Part shown: positions 48,970 through 58,249 of the stretch, in pieces
Position numbering within the stretch: position 1 is the first letter of the stretch
How the letters are laid out: every line of letters starts with the position of its first letter
NCBI RefSeq assembly: GCF_015351475.1
Contig: NZ_JADKPR010000025.1
Location: 1 to 64,000 of the forward strand
Source of the DNA: Flavobacterium sp. HJJ
GTDB taxonomy: Bacteria; Bacteroidota; Bacteroidia; Flavobacteriales; Flavobacteriaceae
Direction of reading: 5' to 3'
Length of the DNA: 64,000 nt
Position numbers and translations under genes: made by a program
Notes under the pieces: model-generated
Seen by the model: only the letters and a program-made list of their open reading frames with translations
What the model was told of the DNA's origin: nothing
The model's database searches: none

Positions 48970-51288
48970 TTATAATGCGAACTCCTCTGTATCCTGTTCT
49001 GGAGTTGCAGTTGAGTCTTGCACAACGGTGTGTCGCGGTGTGTAACAATCTACTTTGATAGAAAGATTGGCTGGTCTTTCAAAAGATTCTTTGGAAATTT
49101 TTAAATTTTCATCCTTGTAGCATTTGTTCATGAAATACCCCCAGATAGGCAAAGCCATTGCAGCTCCCTGGCCGTAAGTTAGACTCTTGAAATGTGCCGA
49201 ACGGTCTTCACAGCCTACCCAAACACCCGTTACAAGGTTTGGTACCATTCCCATAAACCAGCCATCAGACTGATTTTGAGAAGTTCCAGTTTTTCCTGCA
49301 ATAGGGTTTTTAAACATATACGGATAACCTGTCCATCGGTTGTCTCCGCTTCCTCCTCCTTGAGTTCTCAATCTTGCTCCAGAACCGCTCTCAGTTACAC
49401 CCTCTAGCAGTTTAATAATGGCAAATGCAATGTCTTTGTTCAAAACATCGTGGGATTCCGGTATTGGTTCGTAGATAACTTCGCCGCTTTTGTTCTCTAT
49501 TTTAGTTAAGAACTGCGGTTTGGTGTAAACTCCTTGATTAGCAAATGTACTGAAGGCTGCTACCATATCTTCAACAGTAATCTCAACAGCTCCCAAAGCA
49601 ATGGACGGCTGATTGATAATATCTGATTTTACTCCTAATTTATGAGTTAATTCAACTACAGCTTCTGGACTTACTTTGTCAATTAATTTTGCCGATACTG
49701 TATTGATGGAGTAGGCTAGTGCCTGTTTTAAAGTTACCATTCCACGGTAATTGTTATCAGAGTTTCTTGGTTCCCAATCTTCGGTTACATGATGACGTCC
49801 TTTGCGTATCATAAACGGACCATCGAGTATAGAGTCACAAGGAGACATATTCAATTGCTCGATTGCAGTTGCATATACAAAAGGCTTGAACGTAGATCCT
49901 ACTTGTCTGGCTCCTTGTCCTACGTGATCGTATTGAAAATATTTGTAATTAATTCCACCAACCCAAACTTTAATATTACCTGTTTGTGGCTCCATAGACA
50001 TTACTCCAGCCTGCAGAAAGTGCTTGTAATAGCGGATGGAATCCATTGGAGTCATGATAGTATCTCTTTCTCCTTTCCAAGTGAAAACCGTCATTTTGGT
50101 TTTTTCGCCAAAGGTTTTAATGATTTCTTCGTCACTTTTGTCCTGTTCCTTTAAAACAGCCCATCTGTGAGATGATTTCATTGCTTGATTAATGATGCGA
50201 TCGGTTTCTGCATCAGAAATATTAACAAAAGGCGCATTTTTATTGGTTTTGGACTGAATAAAAAATTCTTCCTGCATATTAGCCATGTGCGCCGAAACGG
50301 CTTCTTCGGCATAAGCCTGCATTCTGGAGTCTATTGTAGTGTAAATTTTTAAACCGTCTTTGTAAATATCATAGTCAGAACCATCAGGTTTTTTATTTTC
50401 TTCTACCCATTTTTTCATGTATTCACGAAGGTATTCTCTAAAGTAAGTTGCTGTACCTTCTCTATGGCTTTCTAATTTGAAATGTAATGTGATAGGCAGG
50501 CTCTGCAATTGGTGTTTTTGATCTTCAGTAATGAGTTTTGCCTTTTCCATTTGAGAAAGCACCACATTTCTTCTGTTTTTTACACCAACTGGATTTTTAA
50601 CCGGATTATAAAGTCCTGAGTTTTTGAACATACCTACTAAAATAGCTGATTCGTCGGTAGTTAAATCTTTTGGCTCTTTAGAAAAATACGTTTTGGCAGC
50701 TGAGCTTACGCCTACAGAATAATTTCCAAAATCATACACATTGCAGTACATTGCAATGATTTCGTTTTTAGTATATTGTCTTTCCAGTCGAATGGCAATA
50801 ATCCATTCTTTCATTTTCTGTACAATACGGAAAGGTAAAAATTTCGATCCTTCTCCGTGAAATAACTGTTTTGCTAACTGCTGCGTCAAAGTACTCGCTC
50901 CTCCGCTTGTTCCTAAACTTGCGATAGCTCTTAATGTTCCCCTTCCGTCTATACCTGAATGTTCGTAAAAACGTGCGTCTTCGGTAGCGACTAACGCGTC
51001 AACTAGACTTTTTGGCAAGTCCGAATATTTTAATTGTGAACGGTTCTGCTTAAAGTATTTACCTAAAACAACTCCGTCAGAAGAAATAATTTCGGTTGCT
51101 AAATTAGAATCTGGATTTTCTAAATCTTCAAACGAAGGCATAGATCCAAAAAGACCCCATGAAGCAAAAAGGAAGAATAAAGCAATAATTCCCAGTCCGT
51201 AGAAGTAAATTTTCCAAAATTTTCTGGAATAATATTTCACATCTTTATTGATGTTTTTTGTCTGAGGGTTATTTTTTTTGATAGCCAT
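48970..51288 (-). CDS. Class A penicillin-binding protein 1A
   Basis: Bifunctional transglycosylase and transpeptidase, 772 residues, normal length. After a cytoplasmic N-terminus and one transmembrane segment (about 30-50), the glycosyltransferase domain has EDARFYEHSGIDGRGTLR near residue 111 and GGASTLTQQLAKQLF. The transpeptidase domain has SxxK in VGSTFKPFVY near residue 463, SxN in AYSINTVSA and KTG in AGKTGTSQNQSDGW. gldH is 9 bp upstream and ricT overlaps gldH, a string common in flavobacteria. Confidence 0.94.
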   Translation of the reverse strand: MAIKKNNPQTKNINKDVKYYSRKFWKIYFYGLGIIALFFLFASWGLFGSMPSFEDLENPDSNLATEIISSDGVVLGKYFKQNRSQLKYSDLPKSLVDALVATEDARFYEHSGIDGRGTLRAIASLGTSGGASTLTQQLAKQLFHGEGSKFLPFRIVQKMKEWIIAIRLERQYTKNEIIAMYCNVYDFGNYSVGVSSAAKTYFSKEPKDLTTDESAILVGMFKNSGLYNPVKNPVGVKNRRNVVLSQMEKAKLITEDQKHQLQSLPITLHFKLESHREGTATYFREYLREYMKKWVEENKKPDGSDYDIYKDGLKIYTTIDSRMQAYAEEAVSAHMANMQEEFFIQSKTNKNAPFVNISDAETDRIINQAMKSSHRWAVLKEQDKSDEEIIKTFGEKTKMTVFTWKGERDTIMTPMDSIRYYKHFLQAGVMSMEPQTGNIKVWVGGINYKYFQYDHVGQGARQVGSTFKPFVYATAIEQLNMSPCDSILDGPFMIRKGRHHVTEDWEPRNSDNNYRGMVTLKQALAYSINTVSAKLIDKVSPEAVVELTHKLGVKSDIINQPSIALGAVEITVEDMVAAFSTFANQGVYTKPQFLTKIENKSGEVIYEPIPESHDVLNKDIAFAIIKLLEGVTESGSGARLRTQGGGSGDNRWTGYPYMFKNPIAGKTGTSQNQSDGWFMGMVPNLVTGVWVGCEDRSAHFKSLTYGQGAAMALPIWGYFMNKCYKDENLKISKESFERPANLSIKVDCYTPRHTVVQDSTATPEQDTEEFAL

Positions 51289-51297
51289 AATCGTGTT

Positions 51298-51777
51298 CTA
51301 ATCTTTATTTTCTATTCTAAAACCAACTTCGGTAATCCCGTCCAAAAAAGCTACGCCAGGCACTTTTCCGTTTTCTCTGACCGCTTGTTTAATATGCACC
51401 TTGTACTTACCTCTAAAACGGACATTCTCTTTGTAATATAATTTGCTCTCTTTAAGATCTGTAAAACCATCTCCTAGCAGTGTCCCGTCAGGTGCTGCCA
51501 TTTGGTATTCTAAAGTATCAACTTTGGTATATCCATTAGGACTTTCCAAAGAAACAATAAGAAACAAATTGCTGTATTTATAATTGTTGTTATCTCTTAA
51601 ATTTACAAATAAATTGTATCTTTTTGTAGAATCCAAAACAGGCAGATCAAAAGTAACAATACTGTCTTTGTTCCAAGCACTTCCTACAGATTTATACTCA
51701 TCAAAAACTCTTTTTTTATCACATGAAAAAAGAAGCACTGCAGCGAAAATCAGTAAAAGACTATTCTTTATTCTCAT
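51298..51777 (-). CDS. gldH: Gliding motility lipoprotein GldH
   Basis: 159-residue outer-envelope lipoprotein required for gliding and the type IX secretion-linked machinery in flavobacteria. The lipoprotein signal reads LLIFAAVLLFSCDKK, and the body follows the GldH pattern (VFDEYKSVGSAWNKDSIVTF, FVNLRDNNNYKYSNLFLIVS, FRGKYKVHIKQAVRENGKVP). Its 5' end overlaps the ricT 3' end by 17 bases. Its presence is strong evidence for a gliding Flavobacteriia organism. Confidence 0.94.
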   Translation of the reverse strand: MRIKNSLLLIFAAVLLFSCDKKRVFDEYKSVGSAWNKDSIVTFDLPVLDSTKRYNLFVNLRDNNNYKYSNLFLIVSLESPNGYTKVDTLEYQMAAPDGTLLGDGFTDLKESKLYYKENVRFRGKYKVHIKQAVRENGKVPGVAFLDGITEVGFRIENKD

Positions 51778-53164
51778 TTTTTTTAATAATTATTGGTTTT
51801 CTAGGCTCTTCTGATTTATTCTCAGCACCAGCCGGACGATTACCGTTTGGTTTTTTGCGGTTGTTTTTCTTGCGGTTTCTATTGGCGTTATTTCCGTTCT
51901 GATTTTCTCTGACTGGATTCTCTTTCTGGTCAATGCCTGATTTTGTATTATTTTGGGGATTATTTTTCTGAATTGCAGGCTTATTTTGATTGTTTGCATT
52001 ATTACCATTGTTTGGTACTATCATTTTTTCACCCGCAGCTCTTGGTTTTTTGTTTGGTTTTTTCTTTCTTTTCGGCTGGTCAAAACGTGTTAAACTTTCC
52101 TGACCCATTGCGTTATTAAAATTCTGTTCTGGCTCAGAAACAACTTCAACCGCATAATCTTCTAACGAAGAAACTTTGTTTTTTAGTTTGTTCTCAGCAA
52201 TAATTTCTTTTACCTGTTCAATTTTTAGAACATGCCAGTTAGCAAAATTATTAGTGTAAGCAAACCACATTAAACCTTTGAAAATGTCTTGTTTCTGGCA
52301 AATGGCATCTCCCTTTTCAGTAATTAATTTGGTATCAAATTCAGGAAAATCCTTTAAGGCATCCATGTAAGTGTCCAGTTCGTAATTAAGACAGCATTTC
52401 AGTTTACCGCATTGACCCGCAAGTTTCTGAGGATTTAAAGACAATTGCTGATAACGTGCAGCTGATGTGTTCACACTTCTAAAATCAGTCAGCCAAGTAG
52501 AACAGCATAATTCTCTTCCGCAGGAACCGATTCCGCCTAAACGAGCTGCTTCCTGACGGAAACCTACTTGTTTCATCTCAACTCTGGTGCTGAATTCTTT
52601 AGCAAAATCTTTGATTAAAAGTCTGAAATCGACTCTGTCATTGGCAGTATAATAGAAAGTCGCTTTAGAGCCGTCACCTTGAAATTCAATATCCGAAATT
52701 TTCATTTCCAGTTTTTGGGCAATGGCCAATTCACGGGCACGAACCTTCATCGGCTCTTCCTTGTTTCGGGCTACAGTCCAAATATCGATATCTTTTTGAG
52801 ATGCTTTGCGATAAATTTTAGCAACATCATTACCGGCAGGATTCACCCCTTTTTTCTTCATTTGAATTCTTACCAATTCTCCTGTAAGGGTTACAATTCC
52901 AATGTCATGTCCAGGCGAAGCAACAGTTGCCACTATATCCCCCATGCTTAATGTTAAATTCTCGGTATTTCGGTAAAATTCTTTTCTGCCGTTTTTAAAA
53001 CGGACTTCCACACAGTCAAAAGGAGCTTCTCCATTGGGTAAACTCATGTTCGAAAGCCAGTCAAAAACCGTTAATTTGTTGCAGCTGTCGGTGCCGCAAG
53101 TCCCATTATTTTTACAACCCTTTGGTGCGCCGCCATCAGAAGTTGAACAACTTGTACATGCCAT
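51761..53164 (-). CDS. PSP1-domain protein RicT
   Basis: 467 residues. The PSP1 core (about 60-300) includes GSCGRELCCSTWLTDFRS and GQCGKLKCCLNYELD, the conserved Cys-rich segments of the family; in Bacillus these help bind iron-sulfur clusters in the RicAFT complex, which controls mRNA processing. An extra N-terminal cysteine cluster (CTSC, GCKNNGTCGTDSC) and a long Asn/Lys-rich, disordered C-tail (about 365-467) distinguish this protein. It overlaps gldH by 17 bases. Confidence 0.85.
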   Translation of the reverse strand: MACTSCSTSDGGAPKGCKNNGTCGTDSCNKLTVFDWLSNMSLPNGEAPFDCVEVRFKNGRKEFYRNTENLTLSMGDIVATVASPGHDIGIVTLTGELVRIQMKKKGVNPAGNDVAKIYRKASQKDIDIWTVARNKEEPMKVRARELAIAQKLEMKISDIEFQGDGSKATFYYTANDRVDFRLLIKDFAKEFSTRVEMKQVGFRQEAARLGGIGSCGRELCCSTWLTDFRSVNTSAARYQQLSLNPQKLAGQCGKLKCCLNYELDTYMDALKDFPEFDTKLITEKGDAICQKQDIFKGLMWFAYTNNFANWHVLKIEQVKEIIAENKLKNKVSSLEDYAVEVVSEPEQNFNNAMGQESLTRFDQPKRKKKPNKKPRAAGEKMIVPNNGNNANNQNKPAIQKNNPQNNTKSGIDQKENPVRENQNGNNANRNRKKNNRKKPNGNRPAGAENKSEEPRKPIIIKKNENKE

Positions 53165-53324
53165 AATGCTATATGTAGTATTGCTATAAAAGCAATTTAA
53201 GTTCTTAAAAGATTTAATCTGTAAAGATAGTATTTTTTTGGTTTAAGTCGCAAGGGGTAAAAATGCCAAAAAAAATGTAAAGTTTTGCTGAAAAGCTGAA
53301 GGCGGAATTAAGAAATTAATGGTA

Positions 53325-54314
53325 TTATGATTTGAGTTTTTTTATTTCCTTATCAAAATCAGAAATTATTTTTTGTGTTTTATTGAAGACTTCATAAGTG
53401 GCAATTGCTTTTTTATCAGCCTGAATTTTAGAAATTTTCCCTTTTCCTTCCAAAACTTTATAGTCGTTAAAGTCGAGAAATTTATTAACACTTGTTGCTA
53501 ATTGTTCCATTGTAAAAGTATTTTCTCTTTCTATCAATCCTTCAATGTAATCAAAATAACCTGTTACTGTTCGTTCCAGCTGTTTAATTTCTTTTTCCTG
53601 TAAATAGTTTTTTGCAATCACCGCATCCGATTTTAAAACCCTTCCGTTTGGACTGTTTTTCCAGGTAGTCAGTCCCATATTTTCCTTTTGGGCGTCGGCA
53701 GTATTAAATATTATTTCGGCAGCAGTTTTGCCGGTTATGGCAAAATGAAATTTGTTCTGAACTGTTGCATAGAAGTTTTTAGTGATCTCTGAATTGTTGT
53801 CATAATCAATACTGCATTCGGCAAAAATATCGGTTACCTGCTGGTAAATTCTTCTTTCGCTCGCCCGGATAGAACGAACTCTTTGAAGTAATTCTTTAAA
53901 ATAATCCTTTCCAAAAATAACCTGACCTTGTTTTAAACGATTGTCATCTAATACAAAACCTTTTATAATATAGTCTTTTAAAGTTTGAGTTGCCCAAATT
54001 CTAAATTGGGTTGCTTTTGTAGAGTTTACTCGGTATCCAACTGAAATTATAGCATCGAGATTATAATAACTTGTAATGTAATTTTTATTATCAGAAGCAG
54101 TTGTTTCCATTTTGGAAATAACTGAAGATTCTACCAATTCTCCTTCTTCAAAAATATTCTTAAAATGTTTACTTATAGCTGGAACTTTAACGCCAAACAA
54201 CTCTGCTATTGCTTTTTGAGTCAACCACACCGATTCATTTTGAAGCAGTACATCAACACGAATTTCTCCGTTTGGCGCGGTATATAAAATAAACTTTTTT
54301 AGATCTTCACTCAT
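53325..54314 (-). CDS. RhuM family protein
   Basis: 329 residues matching the RhuM ('virulence protein RhuM') family: an N-terminal winged-helix-like part with SVWLTQKAIAELFGVKVPAI near residue 29, RVNSTKATQFRIWATQTLKD around 95, and a C-terminal helical region. Members occur scattered in genomic islands and defence contexts, and the function is unknown. The gene stands alone here, with no neighbouring restriction or toxin gene recognised. Confidence 0.82.
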   Translation of the reverse strand: MSEDLKKFILYTAPNGEIRVDVLLQNESVWLTQKAIAELFGVKVPAISKHFKNIFEEGELVESSVISKMETTASDNKNYITSYYNLDAIISVGYRVNSTKATQFRIWATQTLKDYIIKGFVLDDNRLKQGQVIFGKDYFKELLQRVRSIRASERRIYQQVTDIFAECSIDYDNNSEITKNFYATVQNKFHFAITGKTAAEIIFNTADAQKENMGLTTWKNSPNGRVLKSDAVIAKNYLQEKEIKQLERTVTGYFDYIEGLIERENTFTMEQLATSVNKFLDFNDYKVLEGKGKISKIQADKKAIATYEVFNKTQKIISDFDKEIKKLKS

Positions 54315-54406
54315 AACTATTTGTCAATGTTATTCTAAAATCATTGGATTTGAATTGGAACAAATGTAAAGATAGCAAAATAAAAAAGTAGTTTTTTTAC
54401 GAATTT

Positions 54407-54637
54407 CTAAGTCTCTTTCAACGTAATAATTTTCACCGGACAAGCTTTGGCTGCCAGCTCACAACTTTCAACTATCGTGTGGTCGGGTGATTTCAAAGTG
54501 AAAAAACCTTTAGCATTCACGCTTTTAATCAACACCGATTTTCCGTCTTTTTTGGACATTCGAAATTGAACTGGTGCCATTTCTACGCAATAATTGCAGC
54601 CAATACATTTGTCCCTTTGTAGCGTAACAATGACCAT
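54407..54637 (-). CDS. [4Fe-4S] ferredoxin, partner of the U32 protein
   Basis: 76 residues with CIGCNYCVEM near residues 11-20 and CELAAKACPVK near the end; these cysteines can bind one 4Fe-4S cluster. Its ATG overlaps the U32 stop (TAATG), so translation is coupled. It probably delivers electrons to, or matures, the U32 tRNA-modifying enzyme; that is inference from position. Confidence 0.85.
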   Translation of the reverse strand: MVIVTLQRDKCIGCNYCVEMAPVQFRMSKKDGKSVLIKSVNAKGFFTLKSPDHTIVESCELAAKACPVKIITLKET

Positions 54638-55878
54638 TAGGTTTCTACGATTTTATATAATTTGTCGGACATTCGGATTCTGAAAGGAAGTTTCAAAGTA
54701 CAGTCGTCACCTTTCGTTGCTTTCTCTGCTGTAGTGTCATTCACAAACATTTCTTCAATAACCATTTCCTGCGCTCCGGTGCTTGGACCTGTTACCAATA
54801 TTTTATCACCGATTTTTATGTCGTAAGCTTCGATTTTGAATTGTCCAATTGCCGCTTTTGGGAAAAAATGGGTTCCTTTCCCCACATAGACTTTTTTCTG
54901 TGTCGCCATCGATCCCGAAACATCGCTCCATTCACCTAATTCCTGACCAAGATAATAACCTGACCAAAAACCACGGTTATAAACAGTGTTCAAATCTTCC
55001 ATCCAAACTGCTATTTTTTCTTTGGTAAAAGTACCTTCGAAATAACTGTCAATTGCTTCACGGTAGGTTTTTATTACGGTAGCAACATATTCCGGAGCAC
55101 GGCCTCGGCCTTCAATTTTCAATACTTGAATGCCCGAATCGATTACCTGATCCAGAAAATCCAATGTACATAAATCTTTTGGAGACATCATGTATTCGTT
55201 GTCCAACTCGATTTCAAAACCCGTTTCCTGATCGATAACGGTATATTTTTTACGGCAATTTTGTTTGCAGGCACCACGGTTTGCCGATGAGTTGTGCGAA
55301 TGCAAACTCAAATAGCATTTCCCCGAAACGGCCATACACAAAGCACCGTGACCGAAAATTTCGATTTCAACAAGTTTACCGTTTGGCCCTTTGATTTGTT
55401 CTTTTTCGATTTGTTCCGTGATTTTTTTTACTTGTCGCAGACTCAATTCACGGCTCAAAACCATCGTATCGGCAAAAAGACTGTAGAATTTGATGGTTTC
55501 GATATTGGTGATATTCAACTGTGTCGAAATATGAACTTCCATTCCAATTCCTCTTGCCATTGCAATGACTGCTTGGTCAGAGGCTATCACCGCAGTGATA
55601 TTGGCTTCTTTGGCTTTGTTCAATAATGTTTTGACAACCGATAAGTCGTGATCGTAAATAATAGTATTCAACGTTAAATAACTTCTAACATTTTGGGCTT
55701 CGCAACGGCGGGCGATTTCGGGTAAATCGTCCATCGTAAAATTTACCGTGGCACGGGCACGCATGTTCAATTGTTCTACTCCGAAATAAACAGAATCAGC
55801 GCCATTATCTAATCCAGCCTGAAGCGACTCAAAGTTCCCAGCGGGAGCCATGAGTTCAATTTTGTTTGTTGCTGTCAT
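54637..55878 (-). CDS. Peptidase U32-family protein, TrhP-like tRNA U34 hydroxylation enzyme
   Basis: 413-residue U32-family protein. TrhP/YegQ-type members make 5-hydroxyuridine at tRNA position 34 with prephenate, and need iron-sulfur clusters; the RlhA relative modifies 23S rRNA. The N-terminal signature is LMAPAGNFESLQAGLDNGAD, and the characteristic cysteine block GHGALCMAVSGKCYLSLHSH then GACKQNC is present near residue 180-210. The final 85 residues (about 328-412) are a beta-rich domain nearly half identical to the TrhO C-terminus next door. It starts 6 bases after trhO. Confidence 0.85.
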   Translation of the reverse strand: MTATNKIELMAPAGNFESLQAGLDNGADSVYFGVEQLNMRARATVNFTMDDLPEIARRCEAQNVRSYLTLNTIIYDHDLSVVKTLLNKAKEANITAVIASDQAVIAMARGIGMEVHISTQLNITNIETIKFYSLFADTMVLSRELSLRQVKKITEQIEKEQIKGPNGKLVEIEIFGHGALCMAVSGKCYLSLHSHNSSANRGACKQNCRKKYTVIDQETGFEIELDNEYMMSPKDLCTLDFLDQVIDSGIQVLKIEGRGRAPEYVATVIKTYREAIDSYFEGTFTKEKIAVWMEDLNTVYNRGFWSGYYLGQELGEWSDVSGSMATQKKVYVGKGTHFFPKAAIGQFKIEAYDIKIGDKILVTGPSTGAQEMVIEEMFVNDTTAEKATKGDDCTLKLPFRIRMSDKLYKIVET

Positions 55879-55884
55879 GATAAA

Positions 55885-57243
55885 CTATTCTAAAATTTTG
55901 TATATTTTATCCGATAATCTAATTCTGAAAGGAACTTCAAAAGTCACTTTATCGCCAATTTTAGCCGTTGGAGTTGCAGCTCCGTTTACGATAATTTTGT
56001 CTAAAACTAATTCCTCATTACCTGTTGTCGGGCCAGAGATTAAAATTTTGTCACCACTGTTTAGTTCGTGGTTTTCAATAGTAAATTGACCAACGCTCGC
56101 TTTCACGTAAAAATGTTCCGCTTTGCCAAGAAGCACTTTTTTTACTTTTACTTTTTGACGAATATCGACAGTTTTTTCTGCAGGAGCCAAAGCTGTATTT
56201 GGTAAGTCACCCGAATGTTTGAATCTTAGGTTCTCCGATTTTCCTTTTCTGAAAACTTTGTTTCCAACCTGTTGCCCAGTTCTCAATCGCACCTGATCCA
56301 CCAATGGCAGGTGAATAATATCAAGACATTCAGTAGAACAGCAGTTTTCCATCGCACTTTTGCATTCGTCACATTGGATAAACAATAAATGACAGCCGTC
56401 GTTTTCACAATTGGTGTGGTTGTCGCAAGGTTTCCCGCATTGGTGGCATTGCGAAATAATATCATCGGTAATTCTTTCACCTAGACGATTATCAAACACG
56501 AAGTTTTTACCAATGAATTTGCTTTCAAGACCTTCTTCTTTCAGTTGTTTTGCATAGTTGATGATTCCGCCTTCTAATTGAAAAACATTTTTAAAACCTT
56601 GGTGTTTGAAATATGCACTTGCTTTTTCACAACGAATACCTCCGGTGCAGTACATTACCAGGTTTTTATCTTCTTTGTGGTTTTGAAGCTGTTCATTGAT
56701 TATTGGCAGACTCTCTCTGAATGTTTCCACATCAGGAGTGATGGCGTTTTTAAAATGCCCCACTTCACTTTCGTAGTGATTTCTAAAATCCACCACAATC
56801 GTGTTTGGATCTTCAAGTATTTCGTTGAATTCTTTGGCTTTCAGGTGAACGCCTATATTGGTTACATCAAAAGTATCGTCGTTCAAACCGTCAGCAACAA
56901 TTTTGTGACGAACTTTGATGGTCAGTTTCAAAAAGGAATGATCATCATGCTCAACAGCCTCATTTAAACGAATGCCTTTCATGAAATCATAGACTTCCAG
57001 AGTCGCTCTAAAAGCCTCCAGATTTTCGGCAGGAATACTCATTTGGGCATTGATGCCTTCGTTGGCAACATAAATTCGGCCCAAAGCATCGAGTGCATTC
57101 CAGGCTACAAATAAATCGTCGCGAAATTGTTTAGGATCTTGAATTTTGGCATACGCATAGAAAGACAACGTTAGTCGTTGTTTACCGGCATCATCGATCA
57201 TGATGGCTCTTTCTTCTGCGCTTAAGGTGTTGTACAGTTGCAT
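55885..57243 (-). CDS. trhO: TrhO-type tRNA uridine(34) hydroxylase (rhodanese family) with C-terminal extension
   Basis: Oxygen-dependent enzyme making ho5U34 in tRNA; 452 residues, where the usual length is about 310-350. Order: N-terminal acylphosphatase-like fold (about 20-110), rhodanese domain with catalytic Cys in MYCTGGIRCEKASAYF near residue 180, a cysteine-rich zinc-ribbon-like segment (CHQCGKPCDNHTNCENDGCH then CDEC, about 270-305), and an added C-terminal domain (about 366-452) homologous to the U32 C-terminus. It heads a tight leftward three-gene operon with the U32 protein and the ferredoxin. Confidence 0.9.
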   Translation of the reverse strand: MQLYNTLSAEERAIMIDDAGKQRLTLSFYAYAKIQDPKQFRDDLFVAWNALDALGRIYVANEGINAQMSIPAENLEAFRATLEVYDFMKGIRLNEAVEHDDHSFLKLTIKVRHKIVADGLNDDTFDVTNIGVHLKAKEFNEILEDPNTIVVDFRNHYESEVGHFKNAITPDVETFRESLPIINEQLQNHKEDKNLVMYCTGGIRCEKASAYFKHQGFKNVFQLEGGIINYAKQLKEEGLESKFIGKNFVFDNRLGERITDDIISQCHQCGKPCDNHTNCENDGCHLLFIQCDECKSAMENCCSTECLDIIHLPLVDQVRLRTGQQVGNKVFRKGKSENLRFKHSGDLPNTALAPAEKTVDIRQKVKVKKVLLGKAEHFYVKASVGQFTIENHELNSGDKILISGPTTGNEELVLDKIIVNGAATPTAKIGDKVTFEVPFRIRLSDKIYKILE

Positions 57244-57307
57244 GCTATAAACAGTTTAAGTTGAGAAATATATGTTGATTCCGATAGCGTTGGTTCGAAA
57301 TCGGGCG

Positions 57308-57315
57308 CAAAATTA
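57308..57315 (-). promoter_or_regulatory. -7 promoter element of the trhO operon
   Basis: TAATTTTG (minus strand) matches TAnnTTTG and lies about 64 bases upstream of the trhO start codon. The -33 region is not convincing. Confidence 0.4.
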
Positions 57316-57604
57316 GTGAATTTTTAGTATTTTCACTTGATATTTAGCGGAATATTGTGATTTCAACTTTTTTGGAAGCAGAAAGATTTGATGTTTTTAG
57401 TAAGATTGGTCTTGTATATGAGGCTGAAAGCCGAACTGGCGAAGCAATTCGCCGCAATCTGTGCTCAAAAAGAAATATAGTATTGATTTTCCACCATTTA
57501 CAATTGGATTCAAATTGACATCCTATCCAAAAAACACATAATGAAATGGATGCCTGTTTGGATTTTTTTTAGAAAATCTTATTACTAATATGAACTCAAA
57601 AAAG
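57316..57604. other. Intergenic gap without a recognised gene
   Basis: Divergent gap upstream of the trhO operon and the FKBP gene. A short hairpin GGCGAA/TTCGCC is at about 57437-57452. I see no open frame with family character. Confidence 0.4.
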
Positions 57605-57612
57605 TATATTTG
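57605..57612 (+). promoter_or_regulatory. -7 promoter element of the FKBP gene
   Basis: TATATTTG matches TAnnTTTG and ends 24 bases before the ATG at 57637. No matching -33 is seen. Confidence 0.4.
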
Positions 57613-57636
57613 TGACCAACAATAATTAAAAAACTT

Positions 57637-58098
57637 ATGAAATACTCAATTTTGGCGATTATAGCAGTACTTTTTATATCTTGTACCAACAACGACAATG
57701 AATTGCCTGCGGCAATAGATTATACTGCTCAAAATGAAGCAGAAATTAAAGCATATATTGCAGATAACAAACTGGATGCAAAAAGATCAGATTCTGGCTT
57801 GTATTATGTAATTAACGAAGCGGGGACAGGAAAACAGCCTACCTCTACTTCAACCGTGAAAGTGACTTACAAAGGTTATTTTACAAACAAAATTATTTTT
57901 GATCAAAATAACACTGGGATTTCATTTAACCTGCAGCAGGTAATAAAGGGCTGGACTGAAGGACTTACCTATTTTAAAGAAGGCGGAAGCGGTATTCTTT
58001 TGGTACCTGCACATTTAGGTTATGGCAGCTACAATTATAATGGTATTCCAGGCGGTTCAGTTTTGATTTTTGATGTCAGCCTAATTACTGTTAATTAA
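57637..58098 (+). CDS. FKBP-type peptidyl-prolyl cis-trans isomerase lipoprotein
   Basis: 153 residues with a lipoprotein signal (AVLFISCTNND). The FKBP fold spans about 45-153, with GLYYVINEAGTGKQPTSTST, VTYKGYF, FNLQQVIKGWTEGL and LLVPAHLGYGSYNYNGIPGG, which includes the usual aromatic active-site residues. The protein is a periplasmic or outer-membrane-anchored folding helper. It is monocistronic, with a terminator after it. Confidence 0.9.
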   Translation: MKYSILAIIAVLFISCTNNDNELPAAIDYTAQNEAEIKAYIADNKLDAKRSDSGLYYVINEAGTGKQPTSTSTVKVTYKGYFTNKIIFDQNNTGISFNLQQVIKGWTEGLTYFKEGGSGILLVPAHLGYGSYNYNGIPGGSVLIFDVSLITVN

Positions 58099-58129
58099 AT
58101 TTTTTTGCCTAAAAACGACAAATAATATA

Positions 58130-58165
58130 AAAGCCTCGCGCATCAAGTGGGGCTTTCGTTTTTTT
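58130..58165 (+). terminator. Terminator after the FKBP gene
   Basis: AAAGCCTC (58130-58137) pairs with GGGGCTTT (58149-58156) with one T-G pair, followed by CGTTTTTTT. It lies about 30 bases after the stop. Confidence 0.75.
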
Positions 58166-58249
58166 AAAACCTGCAACGATCGTAAATGACAGCAAAAAAC
58201 ATCAATTATCACTGTCAGCCTGAATGAAACTGTATCTCTCTATCCACAA

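Noticed and set aside
53325..54314. RhuM gene as part of a defence island or prophage
   Set aside because: No restriction, toxin, integrase or phage gene is near it; flanks are ordinary housekeeping genes (ricT, ferredoxin/U32).
57280..57315. tRNA-like segment GGTTCGAAATC
   Set aside because: It resembles a T-loop, but no acceptor, D or anticodon arms can be drawn around it, and it lies in the trhO promoter region.
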